Below, in pieces: positions 63,459 through 64,000 of a stretch of DNA of 64,000 nt. The position numbers were made by a program, and so were the translations under genes. The DNA lies in NCBI GenBank assembly GCA_016709005.1, contig JADJEU010000002.1:124001-188000 (forward strand), in the 5' to 3' direction. The notes beneath the pieces are model-generated. The model saw only the letters and a list, made by a program, of their open reading frames with translations, had not been told where the DNA came from and searched no databases. The DNA is from Crocinitomicaceae bacterium (lineage in GTDB: Bacteria; Bacteroidota; Bacteroidia; Flavobacteriales_D; Crocinitomicaceae). Position 1 is the stretch's first letter; each line of letters begins with the position of its first letter.

Positions 63459-64000
63459 ATGGCAAGTAAAAAAGTAGCATTACTAATTTTGGATGGTTGG
63501 GGTCACGGTGATCATTCCAAATCAGACGGAATCTTTAATGCAGAAACACCCTTCGTTGATTCGCTTGAAAAAAATTATCCAAATGCAGAATTACTCACCA
63601 GTGGTTTACACGTTGGTTTGCCCGATGGTCAAATGGGTAATTCTGAAGTAGGCCACCTCAATATAGGAGCTGGCAGAATTGTTTATCAGGAATTGACTCG
63701 AATTAACAAGGCCATTGTTGACGGCGAATTTCAAACGAATTCTGTTCTAATCGAAGCTTTCGATTATGCCAAAAAAACCGGAAAAAAAATTCACCTTATC
63801 GGTTTGGTTTCTACGGGTGGTGTTCACTCATCACAAGAACATGTTTATGCACTTTGTGATCTTGCAAAAGAAAAAGGAATTGAAAATATTTTCATCCACG
63901 CATTCACAGATGGACGTGATTGCAATCCAACTACTGGTCGCGGGCACATTACAGAATTAGAAAAACATCTCAAAACATCTGCCGGAAAAATTGCCACAGT
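63459..64000 (+). CDS. gpmI: 2,3-bisphosphoglycerate-independent phosphoglycerate mutase, 5' part
   Basis: ATG 63459; the frame runs past the window end, so about 180 of the usual 510 residues are visible. ALLILDGWGHGDHSKSDGIF holds the first metal-binding Asp; the catalytic Ser is in GQMGNSEVGHLNIGAGRIVY; further LIGLVSTGGVHSSQEHV and HAFTDGRDCNPTTGRG match the phosphatase/phosphotransferase parts of GpmI. It interconverts 3- and 2-phosphoglycerate in glycolysis with manganese. Confidence 0.96.
   Translation, partial: MASKKVALLILDGWGHGDHSKSDGIFNAETPFVDSLEKNYPNAELLTSGLHVGLPDGQMGNSEVGHLNIGAGRIVYQELTRINKAIVDGEFQTNSVLIEAFDYAKKTGKKIHLIGLVSTGGVHSSQEHVYALCDLAKEKGIENIFIHAFTDGRDCNPTTGRGHITELEKHLKTSAGKIAT

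Overview
The window is AT-rich chromosomal DNA from a member of the Bacteroidota, most likely Flavobacteriales (Cryomorphaceae/Crocinitomicaceae-like). The evidence is promoter boxes of the TAnnTTTG type in front of several genes, many exported proteins ending in type IX secretion (T9SS) sorting domains (the 'NPNGD/FSPNGDG...DRWG' gliding-type and 'YPNPA' type A tails), lipoproteins with Bacteroidota lipoboxes, an aa3/caa3-type oxidase cluster in the usual flavobacterial order, and almost no Shine-Dalgarno sequences. No rRNA, tRNA, CRISPR array, phage or IS transposase was recognised.

Layout. 1-2.2 kb: end of a WecA/TagO-type glycan initiator and a Wzi/RemB-like outer membrane protein. 2.2-8.4 kb: haem-copper oxidase assembly and subunits (cyoE, two subunit III genes, subunit IV, a degenerate and a canonical Sco, DUF420/CtaM-like) with a TerC gene in the middle. 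8.4-11.4 kb: an unknown gene between inverted repeats, a PhnA/YjdM protein, a zinc-ribbon protein, yidD and an HPP membrane protein. 11.6-19.1 kb: a nitrogen/redox module, consisting of a soluble histidine kinase and an NtrC-type sigma54 activator followed by a candidate sigma54 promoter that drives a tandem-Cys4 small protein, glutamate dehydrogenase, proton-translocating transhydrogenase and a GreA/Rnk-like protein. 19.4-24.2 kb: secreted glycine-rich protein and small housekeeping genes. 24.2-33.1 kb: siroheme/sulfite reductase cluster (two nearly identical ferredoxin-NADP reductases, precorrin-2 dehydrogenase, cobA, HEPN-fused sulfite reductase behind a tandem Cys/Met leader-peptide attenuator), a CocE-like secreted hydrolase and a NifU-like protein. 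33.2-46.3 kb: a giant T9SS adhesin, M20 peptidase, ddl, paaZ, a GxxExxY gene framed by inverted repeats, an enoyl-CoA hydratase and YfhO. 46.3-64 kb: Mrp, lipoproteins, T9SS surface proteins, thiL, fumC, lectin-type adhesin, a histidine kinase and the start of gpmI.

The two most interesting systems are regulatory. (1) Upstream of the sulfite reductase gene a strong promoter reads almost leaderlessly into an 18-codon ORF rich in Met and Cys codons followed by a terminator, then a second 24-codon Cys/Met ORF followed by a second terminator: a tandem sulfur-amino-acid attenuator. (2) The NtrC-like regulator has a shared palindrome (GGGGAA-N3-TTCCCC) both on its own transcription start and about 120 bp upstream of the -24/-12 promoter of the GDH operon, which looks like autoregulation plus enhancer activation.

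A caution: between 22 and 55 kb about nine genes are each broken by single-base indels, mostly in short homopolymers, and one gene also has an in-frame TAG. Every indel is repaired by exactly one base, which fits sequencing or assembly error better than decay. Such genes are listed over their full repaired span.
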